From Nocardia arthritidis (GTDB lineage Bacteria; Actinomycetota; Actinomycetes; Mycobacteriales; Mycobacteriaceae): DNA of 64,000 bases. Shown piece by piece: positions 9,509-17,513 of this stretch. The first letter of the stretch is position 1; every line of letters begins with the position of its first letter. Location of the stretch: positions 3,906,001 through 3,970,000 of the forward strand of contig NZ_CP046172.1 of NCBI RefSeq assembly GCF_011801145.1, in the 5' to 3' direction. The notes beneath the pieces are model-generated. The model was not told where the DNA came from. It searched no databases and worked only from the letters and a program-made list of their open reading frames with translations. The position numbers were made by a program, and so were the translations under genes.

Positions 9509-10321
9509 GTGGCAGAACAGGTCAGGTACTGGCGGCATCCGGCCGTCGCCGACGTCGATCTGGTGGTGGCCCGGTACCGGCGGCACGAATTCACCAGGCA
9601 CAGTCACGAGGCATTCGCCATCGGGCTGAACGAGATAAACGGCGAGCGCCTCGGCATCCGCGGTGACAACGAGGTGGTGCGGCCCGGCGGACTCATCCTG
9701 ATCAACCCGGGGCAGGTGCACACCGGGCGGCCCGCGACGCCGGGCGAATGGGGTTATCGCGCAATATATCCGAGCCCGGCCCTGGTCGGCGCGGTGGCAC
9801 GGGAACTGTCGACCGGCGCGGCGGAGTTCCGGCGGTCCGTAGTGTATGACGACCTGTGCGCCAACGGTATTCGCGTCGCGCACCGGGCCGCCGAACGCGG
9901 TGACCGGCTCGCCGCGAGTTCGGCGCTGCACGCCGCGCTCGGCCTGCTGCTCACCCGGCACGGCGATCGGCGACCGCGGCCGGTGCGCACCGCGGGCCGC
10001 CGCGATGTCGCGCTGGCCCGGGCCATGTTGCACGAGCGGATGGCCGCACCGCCGACCCTGGATGAGCTGGCCGAGCACGCCGGAACCGGAAAGTTCGCGC
10101 TGCTGCGGGCATTTCACGCGGAGTTGGGACTTCCGCCGTTCGCATACCTCAACCAACTGCGGGTGCGCCGGGTGCGCGAACTGCTCGCGGCCGGTACCCC
10201 GCTCGCGGCCGCGGCGGCCGAAACCGGATTCGTGGACCAGGCGCACATGTCGAGGCATTTCCGCCGCATCGTCGGAATGCCGCCGGGTATCTATCGGGCG
10301 CAGACGGGCGGAGCTCGCTGA
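9509..10321 (+). CDS. AraC-family transcriptional regulator
   Basis: 270 residues from GTG 9509, which follows GAGGGA; the frame is open further upstream but is not protein-like there. The N-terminal half is a cupin-type sensor (HEFTRHSHEAFAIGLNEI, RPGGLILINPGQVH). The C-terminal half has two helix-turn-helix units (LDELAEHAGTGKFALLRAF and PLAAAAAETGFVDQAHMSRHFRR), ending GMPPGIYR as usual for AraC proteins. It is divergent from the lipase and 50 bp upstream of the decarboxylase gene, so either could be its target. The ligand is unknown. Confidence 0.88.
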   Translation: MAEQVRYWRHPAVADVDLVVARYRRHEFTRHSHEAFAIGLNEINGERLGIRGDNEVVRPGGLILINPGQVHTGRPATPGEWGYRAIYPSPALVGAVARELSTGAAEFRRSVVYDDLCANGIRVAHRAAERGDRLAASSALHAALGLLLTRHGDRRPRPVRTAGRRDVALARAMLHERMAAPPTLDELAEHAGTGKFALLRAFHAELGLPPFAYLNQLRVRRVRELLAAGTPLAAAAAETGFVDQAHMSRHFRRIVGMPPGIYRAQTGGAR

Positions 10322-10371
10322 CCGCAATCACGTACAAGAATCGCCGACCGGTCGCGTTCTACCGTCGCGGA

Positions 10372-11730
10372 ATGACGGAATTCCCACTGGAGCCCGATGC
10401 CGAGGCCATTCGTGAAATGGGCATGCGCGCAATAGATTTCGTAGCGGAACAGGTCGAGAAATGGCCGCGGACGCCGGTGTGGCGCCCGGGGGCGACGAAT
10501 CCGCTGCTCGCGCCGCCGCCGGAGCTGCCGGGCGAGCTGGACAAGCTGTTGTCGATGGTCGGCGATGCCGCCGATCGCGGACTGAACACCGCGTCCGCGG
10601 GCTATCTGGCGTACTTTCCGGCCGGCGGGCTGATCAGCGCCGCGATCGGCGAGATGGTCGCCATGTCGCTCAACCGCTTCACCGGATTCGCCGCGCTCGC
10701 ACCGGAACTCGTCGCCATCGAGCACAGCGTCATCGCCTGGCTGTGTCGCCTGTTCGGGCTGCCGGAAGGGGCCGGCGGGTTGATAACCACCGGCGGATCG
10801 CTGGCGACGCTGGCCGCCGTCGTCGCGGCGCGCGAACGCGGCGGCGGCCCGGATTCGGTGCTCTACGTAGGCGAATACGCGCACCACTGCATCGCGAAGG
10901 CGGCGCGGCTGTGCGGACTGCCGGACGACCGGATCCGGATCGTGCCGTCCACCGCGGAACTGCGGATGGATGCCGGGCGGGCCGCGGAGATGATCGCCGC
11001 CGATCGGGCGCGTGGGCTACGACCGTTCCTGCTCGCCGCGGCGGCGGGCAGTACGAGTACCGGATTGATCGACCCGCTCGACGAACTCGGCGAATTGGCC
11101 GAACGCGAGGGGCTGTGGTTCCACGTCGACGGCGCGTACGGTGCGCCGTTCCAGCTCACCGAGCGCGGGCGGGCGCTGCTGACCGGCATCGAGCGGGCGG
11201 ATTCGATCGTGCTCGATCCGCACAAGAGCTTGTTCCTCCCGTACGGGACCGGGGTGGTGCTGGTGCGCTCGGAAAGCGCACTGCGGGCAGCCCATTCGGG
11301 AGACGGCAGCTATCTGCACGATATCGAACGGTGCGCCGGTCTGCCCGACTACGCCGACATCGGCCCCGAATTATCAAGGGAGTGGCGAGGTTTGCGGTTG
11401 TGGCTGCCGCTGCACCTGCACGGGATCGGCGCGTTCCGCCGAGCGCTCACCGAAAAGCTCGAACTCGCGGAATTCGCCCATCGCGAGCTGATGCGGATAC
11501 CGCGACTGGAGGTGCCGTGGGCGCCGGATCTGACCGTCGTCGGATTCCGGCACCGCGACGGCACGGCGGCGAGCAGGCAACTGCTGGAACGGATCAACGG
11601 CGCCGGACGGTACTTCCTGTCCAGCACCGAGGTGGCGGGCGCCTACACCGTTCGCATGTGCCCGTTGAGCGTGCGCACCCATGCGGAGCAGATGGAGGAG
11701 GTGATCCGGGCGATCGCGGCGGCGGTGTGA
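10372..11730 (+). CDS. PLP-dependent aromatic-L-amino-acid decarboxylase family (group II)
   Basis: 452 residues. The family signature is clear: TTGGSLATL for phosphate binding, HVDGAYGAP with Asp253 pairing to the pyridine nitrogen, and DPHKSLFLPYGTG with Lys285 forming the Schiff base. N-terminal residues resemble the PLEPDAEAIREMG start of this family. Likely reaction is decarboxylation of an aromatic amino acid (Trp, Phe, Tyr or Dopa) or a related acid; specificity cannot be assigned. It lies just downstream of the AraC gene on the same strand and may be controlled by it. Confidence 0.82.
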   Translation: MTEFPLEPDAEAIREMGMRAIDFVAEQVEKWPRTPVWRPGATNPLLAPPPELPGELDKLLSMVGDAADRGLNTASAGYLAYFPAGGLISAAIGEMVAMSLNRFTGFAALAPELVAIEHSVIAWLCRLFGLPEGAGGLITTGGSLATLAAVVAARERGGGPDSVLYVGEYAHHCIAKAARLCGLPDDRIRIVPSTAELRMDAGRAAEMIAADRARGLRPFLLAAAAGSTSTGLIDPLDELGELAEREGLWFHVDGAYGAPFQLTERGRALLTGIERADSIVLDPHKSLFLPYGTGVVLVRSESALRAAHSGDGSYLHDIERCAGLPDYADIGPELSREWRGLRLWLPLHLHGIGAFRRALTEKLELAEFAHRELMRIPRLEVPWAPDLTVVGFRHRDGTAASRQLLERINGAGRYFLSSTEVAGAYTVRMCPLSVRTHAEQMEEVIRAIAAAV

Positions 11731-11800
11731 ACAGCTATCGTCCGGTATCGATCGCGCGCAGCGGCCCGTATATTGCGCCGGAACGTGATATGAACTCCGA

Positions 11801-12013
11801 ATGTCGGAGGACCCGGATGTGGCGCAGGCCCGTGTGCTATTGGACGCCCTTGCCGCACAGATCATCTCGCTGACGCGCGCGGTCGACGTCGCCGAGCGGA
11901 ATCGGCGGCCGGACGAAGCCCGCGCGCTACGCGTCGACCTGCACAACGTCCGGCGCTATATCGAGCGCATACACCAGCGCTTTCCGGAAACGGTTGAGCC
12001 GCGCCACGATTAG
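11801..12013 (+). CDS. small hypothetical helical protein
   Basis: 70 residues (MSEDPDVAQ... VEPRHD). The middle is predicted helical and heptad-like (ARVLLDALAAQIISLTRAVDVAERNRR), compatible with a short coiled coil. No signal peptide or known motif. The codon bias is like its neighbours, which supports coding. It lies 70 bp after the decarboxylase gene and converges on the YeiH-type gene with a 10-bp gap. Function unknown. Confidence 0.5.
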   Translation: MSEDPDVAQARVLLDALAAQIISLTRAVDVAERNRRPDEARALRVDLHNVRRYIERIHQRFPETVEPRHD

Positions 12014-12023
12014 CTCGAGCTGA

Positions 12024-13073
12024 TCAGCCCGCGAGCAGCGCACCGCCGAGTGCGACGGCGGCGATCCAGCCGGTGCTCGCGGCGGCGAGCACAATCGGGC
12101 GCGGCCCGACCTTGGCGAGCGCGGTGAGCCGGACCCCCGCGCCGATGGCGAACATGGCGGCGGTGAGCAGCGCGGTTTGCAGCAGTTTCGCCGGTCCGAG
12201 CACCCCGGCGGGCACGATGCCGGTGGTGCGCAGCGCGGCGCAGCCGAGGAAGGCGAGCACGAAAAGCGGCATCAGCGGAACATTTTTCGCGGCGGCCCGG
12301 TCGGGGCTGGTGCGCCGCACCTGCCAGCCGACGATCGCGAGCACCGGGGCGAGCAGCACGACCCTGGCCAGCTTCACCACCACCCCGACGGTGAGCGCCG
12401 CACCGCCGATCGCGCCGCCCGCCGCGACCACCTGGGCCACCTCGTGGATGGCGCCGCCGGCCCAGATGCCGCCGGTGTGCTGATCGAGTCCGAAAGTATC
12501 AGCCAACAAGGGGATTACGCCGATCATCACGGTGCCGAAGACGACTACCAGTGCCAGCGCGGTCAACAGCTCCTCATCCTCGGCGTCGATCACGCCGTCC
12601 ACCGCTGCGGCCGCCGCGGCGCCGCAGATGGAGAAGCCGCAGGCGATCAGCAGCCGCTGGCTCCAGCTGATGCCGAGAAACCGGCCGAGCCACATGGTGA
12701 ATCCGATACCCGATCCGACGATCGCGACGACGACGATGATGGCCACCGGGCCGAGTCCGAGAATATCGCTGAAGGTCAGCTGCAAGCCGAGCAGCGCGAC
12801 TCCCGAACGCAATAGTCTGCGGCCGGAGAATTGCAGGCCCGGCTGTAAACGCTGCGGCAGCGCAACGACATTCGCCAGCACCGCACCGAGCACGATCGCG
12901 ACCAGCAGGGGGCTCAGCGCGGGCAGATAGTGGTTGATCGTCAGCACGATCGCCATGACCGCGCAGGCGAGGCCCAGTCCCGGTGCCGCGGCACGCAATT
13001 CGGCGACCCGGCGATTGGTCCATGATGTCTTGCCCGGCAGGGTTTTTCGATTGCCGGTCGCTTCGGTTGTCAC
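12024..13073 (-). CDS. YeiH/UPF0324 family putative sulfate or small-anion exporter
   Basis: 349 residues, starting at a GTG (13073) chosen because the LysR gene begins divergently at 13172. About ten membrane helices. Family features are visible: INHYLPALSPLLVAIVLGAVLAN, SGRRLLRSGVALLGLQLT, CGFSICGAAAAAAVD and HEVAQVVAAGGAIGG. Members of this family are usually paired with a LysR regulator (CysB/YeiE-like), as here. Transport of sulfate, sulfite or taurine-derived anions is a family-based guess. Confidence 0.85.
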   Translation of the reverse strand: MTTEATGNRKTLPGKTSWTNRRVAELRAAAPGLGLACAVMAIVLTINHYLPALSPLLVAIVLGAVLANVVALPQRLQPGLQFSGRRLLRSGVALLGLQLTFSDILGLGPVAIIVVVAIVGSGIGFTMWLGRFLGISWSQRLLIACGFSICGAAAAAAVDGVIDAEDEELLTALALVVVFGTVMIGVIPLLADTFGLDQHTGGIWAGGAIHEVAQVVAAGGAIGGAALTVGVVVKLARVVLLAPVLAIVGWQVRRTSPDRAAAKNVPLMPLFVLAFLGCAALRTTGIVPAGVLGPAKLLQTALLTAAMFAIGAGVRLTALAKVGPRPIVLAAASTGWIAAVALGGALLAG

Positions 13074-13127
13074 CCCATCACGGTGCGGGGTGCGGATCGG
13101 CGGCGGTAGAGCCGATCCGGCTATCAC

Positions 13128-13148
13128 CTCATATCCCGGTGATATGAG
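13128..13148. promoter_or_regulatory. LysR-type operator palindrome
   Basis: Perfect inverted repeat with 8-bp arms, CTCATATC (13128-13135) and GATATGAG (13141-13148), separated by 5 bp. It lies between the divergent YeiH-type gene (start 13073) and LysR gene (start 13172), the classic place for a LysR recognition site. It contains an AT-N(x)-AT core but is not an exact T-N11-A box. The site is seen directly; its binding protein is inferred. Confidence 0.6.
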
Positions 13149-13171
13149 CTCCGACCCCATATGATCGGGAC

Positions 13172-14062
13172 ATGTCGAGGCCCGATCTGGTGCTGTTGGA
13201 GTTGCTGGTGGCCGTCGACGAGCAGGGCAGCCTCGGTGCCGCGAGCCGGAATGTCGGTATGGCACAACCGAATGCGAGCCGCGCGCTGCGGCAGTGGGAG
13301 CGCAGGCTCGGATTGCAACTCGTCGAACGCAGCCCGCGCGGCTCCCGGCTGACCCCGGCGGGCACCGTGGTGGCGCACTGGGCGCGGGAGGTACTCGCCG
13401 ACCTGGACCGGCTGGTCGACGCGGCGCACGCACTGCGCGCCGACCGGGCGGCCGAACTCACCATCGCCGCCAGCCTGACCGTCGCGGAATGCCTGCTCCC
13501 CGCTTGGCTCGGCGAATTCCGCAGGCAGCGACCGGATATCCAGATTCACCTGCAGGTCAAGAATTCACAACAGGTGTTCGAGGAACTGTTCGCCGGCGAA
13601 TGCGACCTCGGATTCGTCGAATGCCCCACCGTGCCGCCACGGCTGCACAGCGTCGCGGTGGCGCGCGACAGCCTGGTGGTCGTGGTGGCGCCGCGGCATC
13701 CGTGGGCGCGGCGCAAACGCCCGCTCGCCACCGCCGAACTCGCCGCGACCCCGCTGCTGGTCCGCGAGCCCGGCTCGGGTACCCGCGACACACTGGATCT
13801 CGCGCTCGCCGAATATCCGCGTGCCGAACCGCTTTTGGAACTCGGCAGCGCCGCCGCGATCCGGGCCAGCGTGCTCGGCGGTGTCGGCCCGGCCGTGCTC
13901 AGCACCCTCGTCGTCGCCGACCAGCTCGCGCGCGGCGAGCTGTGCCCGGTGCGCGTCACCGAACTCGACCTGCACCGCACGCTGCGGGCCGTCTGGCGGG
14001 CGCCGCGCGAACTCGGCGGCGCCGCAGGGGAATTGCTCGCGGCGGTGGTCGGCCGAGGGTGA
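13172..14062 (+). CDS. LysR-family transcriptional regulator
   Basis: 296 residues. The N-terminal winged helix (LVLLELLVAVDEQGSLGAASRNVGMAQPNASRALRQWERRLG) is a standard LysR HTH, followed by the periplasmic-binding-fold effector domain (AELTIAASLTVAECLLPAWL, CDLGFVECP, VVVAPRHPWA). It is divergent from the exporter gene across a 98-bp region with a perfect palindrome and probably controls that gene and itself. It converges on the next minus-strand gene with a 14-bp gap. Confidence 0.9.
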   Translation: MSRPDLVLLELLVAVDEQGSLGAASRNVGMAQPNASRALRQWERRLGLQLVERSPRGSRLTPAGTVVAHWAREVLADLDRLVDAAHALRADRAAELTIAASLTVAECLLPAWLGEFRRQRPDIQIHLQVKNSQQVFEELFAGECDLGFVECPTVPPRLHSVAVARDSLVVVVAPRHPWARRKRPLATAELAATPLLVREPGSGTRDTLDLALAEYPRAEPLLELGSAAAIRASVLGGVGPAVLSTLVVADQLARGELCPVRVTELDLHRTLRAVWRAPRELGGAAGELLAAVVGRG

Positions 14063-14076
14063 ACCGGCCGAATAGC

Positions 14077-14634
14077 TCAGGTCGACAGCAGCTGTTGGAA
14101 GAACACGCGATATTCGCGGAACCTGGTGCGCAGCGCCTCCGTATCGCCCGCGCCGCTCGACCATTCGTCGGACATGCGCTTGTGCCGATCGGCATAGGAG
14201 GCGGTGAGCTGATCGATTGTCGCGCCGACCAGTTCGTGCGCCTGCTCGACCGCGGCGCGTGGATCGTCGACGAAGGCGATCTGCAGTTCGCGCCAGCGGT
14301 CGCGCAGCCGCTCCCGGTCGGCCGCGACGAACAGTGGCTCGATCGGTTCCTGCCCCGAATTCGATTGCGCGGCAAGCCGATCGGACTCCGAGAGCGGTTG
14401 CGGACCTGAGGATTCGCTTGCGATACCGGCCTCACGCATATCGTGTACCGCCGATTCGGTGGATGTGTCGGTATCGGACGTGCTCGGGCCGGATTGTGGT
14501 GCTGTCGTCTTCGCCTGCGGCGCTTCATGCTCGGCTTGACGGTGTACTGCGGCAAGCTTCGGGTCGCGGCCTGCGGCATGCTGGCCGGTCTCGGCATCGT
14601 CGCGTTCGGTCGCGTCCGTTGTTCGTTCGTTCAT
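14077..14634 (-). CDS. hypothetical protein, paralogue of its upstream neighbour
   Basis: 185 residues. The first 100 or so are polar, low-complexity and rich in Glu, Ser, Thr and Gln, probably disordered. The C-terminal 80 (DRWRELQIAFVDDPRAAVEQAHELVGATIDQL ... FREYRVFFQQLL) resemble the C-terminal domain of the upstream gene (EWAGVQEQFIDNPDEAVHAADRLVTEVM ... HYRALFAELL). The ATG overlaps the stop of that gene (ATGA), so they are co-translated. No signal peptide. I do not know the function; it may be a soluble partner of the membrane-anchored paralogue. Confidence 0.7.
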   Translation of the reverse strand: MNERTTDATERDDAETGQHAAGRDPKLAAVHRQAEHEAPQAKTTAPQSGPSTSDTDTSTESAVHDMREAGIASESSGPQPLSESDRLAAQSNSGQEPIEPLFVAADRERLRDRWRELQIAFVDDPRAAVEQAHELVGATIDQLTASYADRHKRMSDEWSSGAGDTEALRTRFREYRVFFQQLLST

Positions 14635-15218
14635 GGCAGCACGTCCTTCTTGTGGTTTTCGGATCCCGTCGCGTGCTTGTCACCGCGCTGCGCGTCGTGC
14701 GAATTCCCGTCCAGCAGTTCGGCGAACAGCGCGCGATAGTGCACCAGTGCGGTCCGCATATCCTCGGTCGAGGCGCCGTCGTGCCGGAGGGCGATGGCGT
14801 GCGCGTTGCGGTAGTTGTCCAGTACCCCGCCGTGCTCGACCGAGAGGTCCGCCACCTGCTGATCGTAATCCGTTGTGGGATAGCCGCGTTCGGCCATCAC
14901 CTCGGTGACGAGCCGATCCGCGGCGTGTACCGCCTCGTCGGGGTTGTCGATGAATTGCTCCTGCACGCCTGCCCATTCGTCGGCGAAGTGCCGCTTGCGT
15001 TCGGCGGGCAGCTCCCGCAGCTCCAATTGCGAATGCCTGCGCTCCCGGTCCTTCAGCTCGCGTTCGGCCGACCGACGGTCCGCATGGTCGGCCACGGCCC
15101 GGTCGTATTCCGCACCGAACCGCCTGCGTAGTCGCTGCCGTTGGATCAGCGGCCAGCACAGCACTACGGCGACCGCCAGGATCAGCACTACCACTACGAT
15201 CACCCACACAACAGCCAC
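14631..15218 (-). CDS. membrane-anchored hypothetical protein
   Basis: 195 residues from a GTG at 15218, preceded by a near-perfect AAGGAGG ribosome binding site, which decides this start over a longer frame. One N-terminal membrane helix (VVWVIVVVVLILAVAVVLCWPLI) is followed by a basic stretch, a charged coiled-coil-like segment (about 45-75) and the roughly 80-residue domain shared with the downstream gene. The C-terminal tail is polar. The pair resembles small envelope proteins conserved in actinomycetes, but I cannot assign a role. Confidence 0.72.
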   Translation of the reverse strand: MAVVWVIVVVVLILAVAVVLCWPLIQRQRLRRRFGAEYDRAVADHADRRSAERELKDRERRHSQLELRELPAERKRHFADEWAGVQEQFIDNPDEAVHAADRLVTEVMAERGYPTTDYDQQVADLSVEHGGVLDNYRNAHAIALRHDGASTEDMRTALVHYRALFAELLDGNSHDAQRGDKHATGSENHKKDVLP

Positions 15219-15490
15219 CTCATCCTCCTTCGACGAGACCGCCCCTCCAGAACCGGTAGTGCCTCGCGGGCAGGAACTCAAACCTTCGGCGGCGAGCTTT
15301 CAATTCCCCTTCCGAACAGCGGAATTCGATCTTGGGCGACAGCCGTTTCGGATCGGTCGGGCCGCGGTGTCGCGGTCTGGGCTCACCTCGGCGGCCCGCT
15401 TGGGCTTTCGTCCGGTCGGCACCTTTGAATGGTTCGATGCCGAGCAGACCCTGTGCGTGGCCGGGCTGCACTCGTTCAAAGGCGAAATGC

Positions 15491-16035
15491 TCAGAAGTCC
15501 GCGACTTCGCTCATGATTTCGAGTGTGCCGCTGCGGCTGAATCGCCTGCGGCGCAGGAATACATAGATCGGCCACGCGATGCCGAAGAGAAGCAGGGCGG
15601 AACCGATGGCGATATCGATGCTGACCCACTCGGGGGTAGGCGGGTCGATCGAGGCCCGGTGCACGGGTTGGCCGTTCGATCGGCAATCGACGGTATAGGT
15701 GCCCGACTTCGGCACGGCGAACGTGCCGATAGTGGTCGTCTTACTGTGTTTTCCGGATGTGCTTGGGGAACGGTGAATTCGCGATCGAAGGGCGGCTGCC
15801 CGGCCGGTGGCCGGAATGCGCACATGATGTGGTCACCGGTGCTGACGGAACCGCTGAGCTGGTACGAGGCGTCCGCATCCAGTAGCACCGGCCGCCCGAG
15901 CTCATGCGGATGCACGAACACCACTGAAACGAGCAGGATGATCAAACAGACGCCGGCGCCCAATAGCGCCGGCGGCGACAGCAGATACCACAGTGCGCTC
16001 ATTCGCTTGCGGCGCAACCCATCACGACGAGCCAT
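15491..16035 (-). pseudogene. two-helix membrane protein, reading frame broken by one base
   Basis: Two overlapping frames encode the halves of one protein. The N-terminal half (MARRDGLRRKRMSALWYLL..., membrane helix about 16-38, then VSTGDHIMCAFRPPAGQPPFDREFTVP) and the C-terminal half (KTTTIGTFAVPKSGTYTVDC..., membrane helix, then LRRRRFSRSG) join if one G is added to the GGGG run at 15765-15768 on the plus strand. Repaired length is about 181 residues: a cytoplasmic basic start, an extracellular beta-rich domain with two Cys, and a second helix. Sequencing loss or a true frameshift are both possible. Function unknown. Confidence 0.65.
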
Positions 16036-16160
16036 CTCGCCCCCCATTCCGGTCGAATCGGCTCAGCGTAACCGCAGCTATGTCCGGATGCATGCCTGGG
16101 CAGGGTGTTTCGATCGGCTCGGTGGTCTCTTGCCGCGATGTCGCGGCGTTACGCTTGGCC

Positions 16161-16940
16161 ATGCGCTTCTGGTTGGTGGATGCCTTTACCGATTCCGCGT
16201 TCGCCGGTAATTCCGCAGGTGTCGTCTTACTGGACGCTCCGGCAGATGATGCGTGGATGCAGGCGGTGGCCGCCGAGTTCAAACATTCGGATACCGCTTT
16301 CGTACATGGTGATCGGCTTCGGTGGTTCACTCCGGCGAAGGAAGTGGATCTCTGTGGGCATGCCACGCTGGCGGCCGCGCACGTGCTCGGTGGCGAGCAC
16401 GTGTTCCGGACTCGCAGCGGCCCGCTGGTCTGCCGGGCCGAGAACGGCTGGGTGCACATGGACTTCCCGGCCGACCCGCCCGAACCGGCGACGGTGCCCG
16501 TCGAGCGAGCCCTGCCCGGTGTGGCGGTCGAATTCGTCGGCCGAGGTGTATCCGATGTGATCGTGGCGGTGGCCGATGCGGCCGAAGTCCGTGCCGTGCA
16601 ACCTGATCTGGCTGTTGTATCCACGTGGGACGCACGCGGTCTGGTCGTCACCGCACCCGGTGATCGACCGGGCATCGATATGGTGAGCCGAGCCTTCTAC
16701 CCGGCGTTCGGTTTACCGGAGGATCCGGTCACCGGCTCGGCGCACTGCACGCTGGCCCCATATTGGGCGGCCCGGCTCGGCCGGAACGAACTGGTCGGCG
16801 AACAGGCATCGGAGCGCGGCGGCATCGTACGCATGCACCTGCGTGGCGACCGGGTAGACCTGGCAGGTCAGGCGGTGATAGTGGCCTCGGGTGAGCTCAC
16901 CGCCGTAACGACCCGAGGTCGAAATCCGATGATCGGATGA
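16161..16940 (+). CDS. PhzF-family protein (phenazine biosynthesis-like isomerase fold)
   Basis: 259 residues from ATG 16161 (family starts begin MRFWLVDAFT). Conserved parts: VDAFTDSAFAGNSAGVV, VDLCGHATLAAAHVL and LPEDPVTGSAHCTLAPYW, characteristic of PhzF/YddE proteins with two diaminopimelate-epimerase-like halves. In PhzF the catalytic acid is a Glu in a SET-like segment; here the matching segment reads HSDTAF with Asp44. Asp could still act as an acid, but specificity or activity may differ. There are no phenazine genes nearby, so this is not evidence of phenazine production. Confidence 0.82.
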   Translation: MRFWLVDAFTDSAFAGNSAGVVLLDAPADDAWMQAVAAEFKHSDTAFVHGDRLRWFTPAKEVDLCGHATLAAAHVLGGEHVFRTRSGPLVCRAENGWVHMDFPADPPEPATVPVERALPGVAVEFVGRGVSDVIVAVADAAEVRAVQPDLAVVSTWDARGLVVTAPGDRPGIDMVSRAFYPAFGLPEDPVTGSAHCTLAPYWAARLGRNELVGEQASERGGIVRMHLRGDRVDLAGQAVIVASGELTAVTTRGRNPMIG

Positions 16941-16959
16941 CCTATTGGGAGGATTTCAC

Positions 16960-17328
16960 ATGAGAAAACCGACAATCGCCGCCGCACGGGTCGCGGTCGG
17001 GGCCGTATCGGTGCTGGGCTTTGCCGCGGTAATCGGTTCGGGGACAGCCGAAGCCGCACCACAGGACTGTGTCGTCACGCGAGACCTGTTCGGCGCGACA
17101 GCGACATGTCACGACACCGACGCGCCTGCTGGCAGGGAGTACGCCCTGATCGTCGAATGCGTTGGCCTGCACGGTATTCCGAACGCCTTTCCGCTCATGG
17201 CAATCGGTCCCTACGAGGGTTCATGGAGTGGTTCCTTCGCCCCGACCGGTCAGGGCACGGCCTCGTGTTTGGGGCCCACCAGTATTGGGACAGCCACCAA
17301 CGCTTACGTAGCGATCTACCGCAACTGA
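16960..17328 (+). CDS. small secreted protein
   Basis: 122 residues from ATG 16960 with GGGAGGA seven bases upstream. A clear signal peptide (MRKPTIAAARVAVGAVSVLGFAAVIGSGTAEA) gives a mature domain of about 90 residues with four Cys (DCVV, TCHD, ECVG, SCLG) likely forming two disulfides. The pattern resembles small exported actinomycete proteins of unknown role. It follows the PhzF-like gene by 19 bp and may share its transcript. Confidence 0.72.
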   Translation: MRKPTIAAARVAVGAVSVLGFAAVIGSGTAEAAPQDCVVTRDLFGATATCHDTDAPAGREYALIVECVGLHGIPNAFPLMAIGPYEGSWSGSFAPTGQGTASCLGPTSIGTATNAYVAIYRN

Positions 17329-17351
17329 TCGGATCGCGGTTGCGATAACCA

Positions 17352-17477
17352 TCAGGTCGTCGCGGGAAGGGACGCACCGCCGCGCAGTCGGTTCAGCCCG
17401 GCGACGAACTCGCTGAGCAGTCGGTTCGCCGAGCCGGATACGAACAGGTGCTCCAAGTCCGCCCGGGCGACCTGACC
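17352..17477 (-). pseudogene. 3' remnant of an unidentified gene
   Basis: On the minus strand this stretch reads ARADLEHLFVSGSANRLLSEF followed by VAGLNRLRGGASLPATT and a stop, with coding-like codon use. An in-frame stop at 17478-17480 and the start of unrelated sequence cut it off upstream. It looks like the last 40 codons of a deleted gene left between the secreted protein gene and the ThrE-type gene. The family is not recognisable from so little. It could instead be chance coding-like sequence. Confidence 0.3.
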
Positions 17478-17513
17478 CTACCGGCCACGCGGCCGACATC
17501 CGGAAGCCGCGAA

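Noticed and set aside
16161..16940. Phenazine biosynthesis
   Set aside because: A lone PhzF-fold protein with an altered catalytic residue and no other phz genes.
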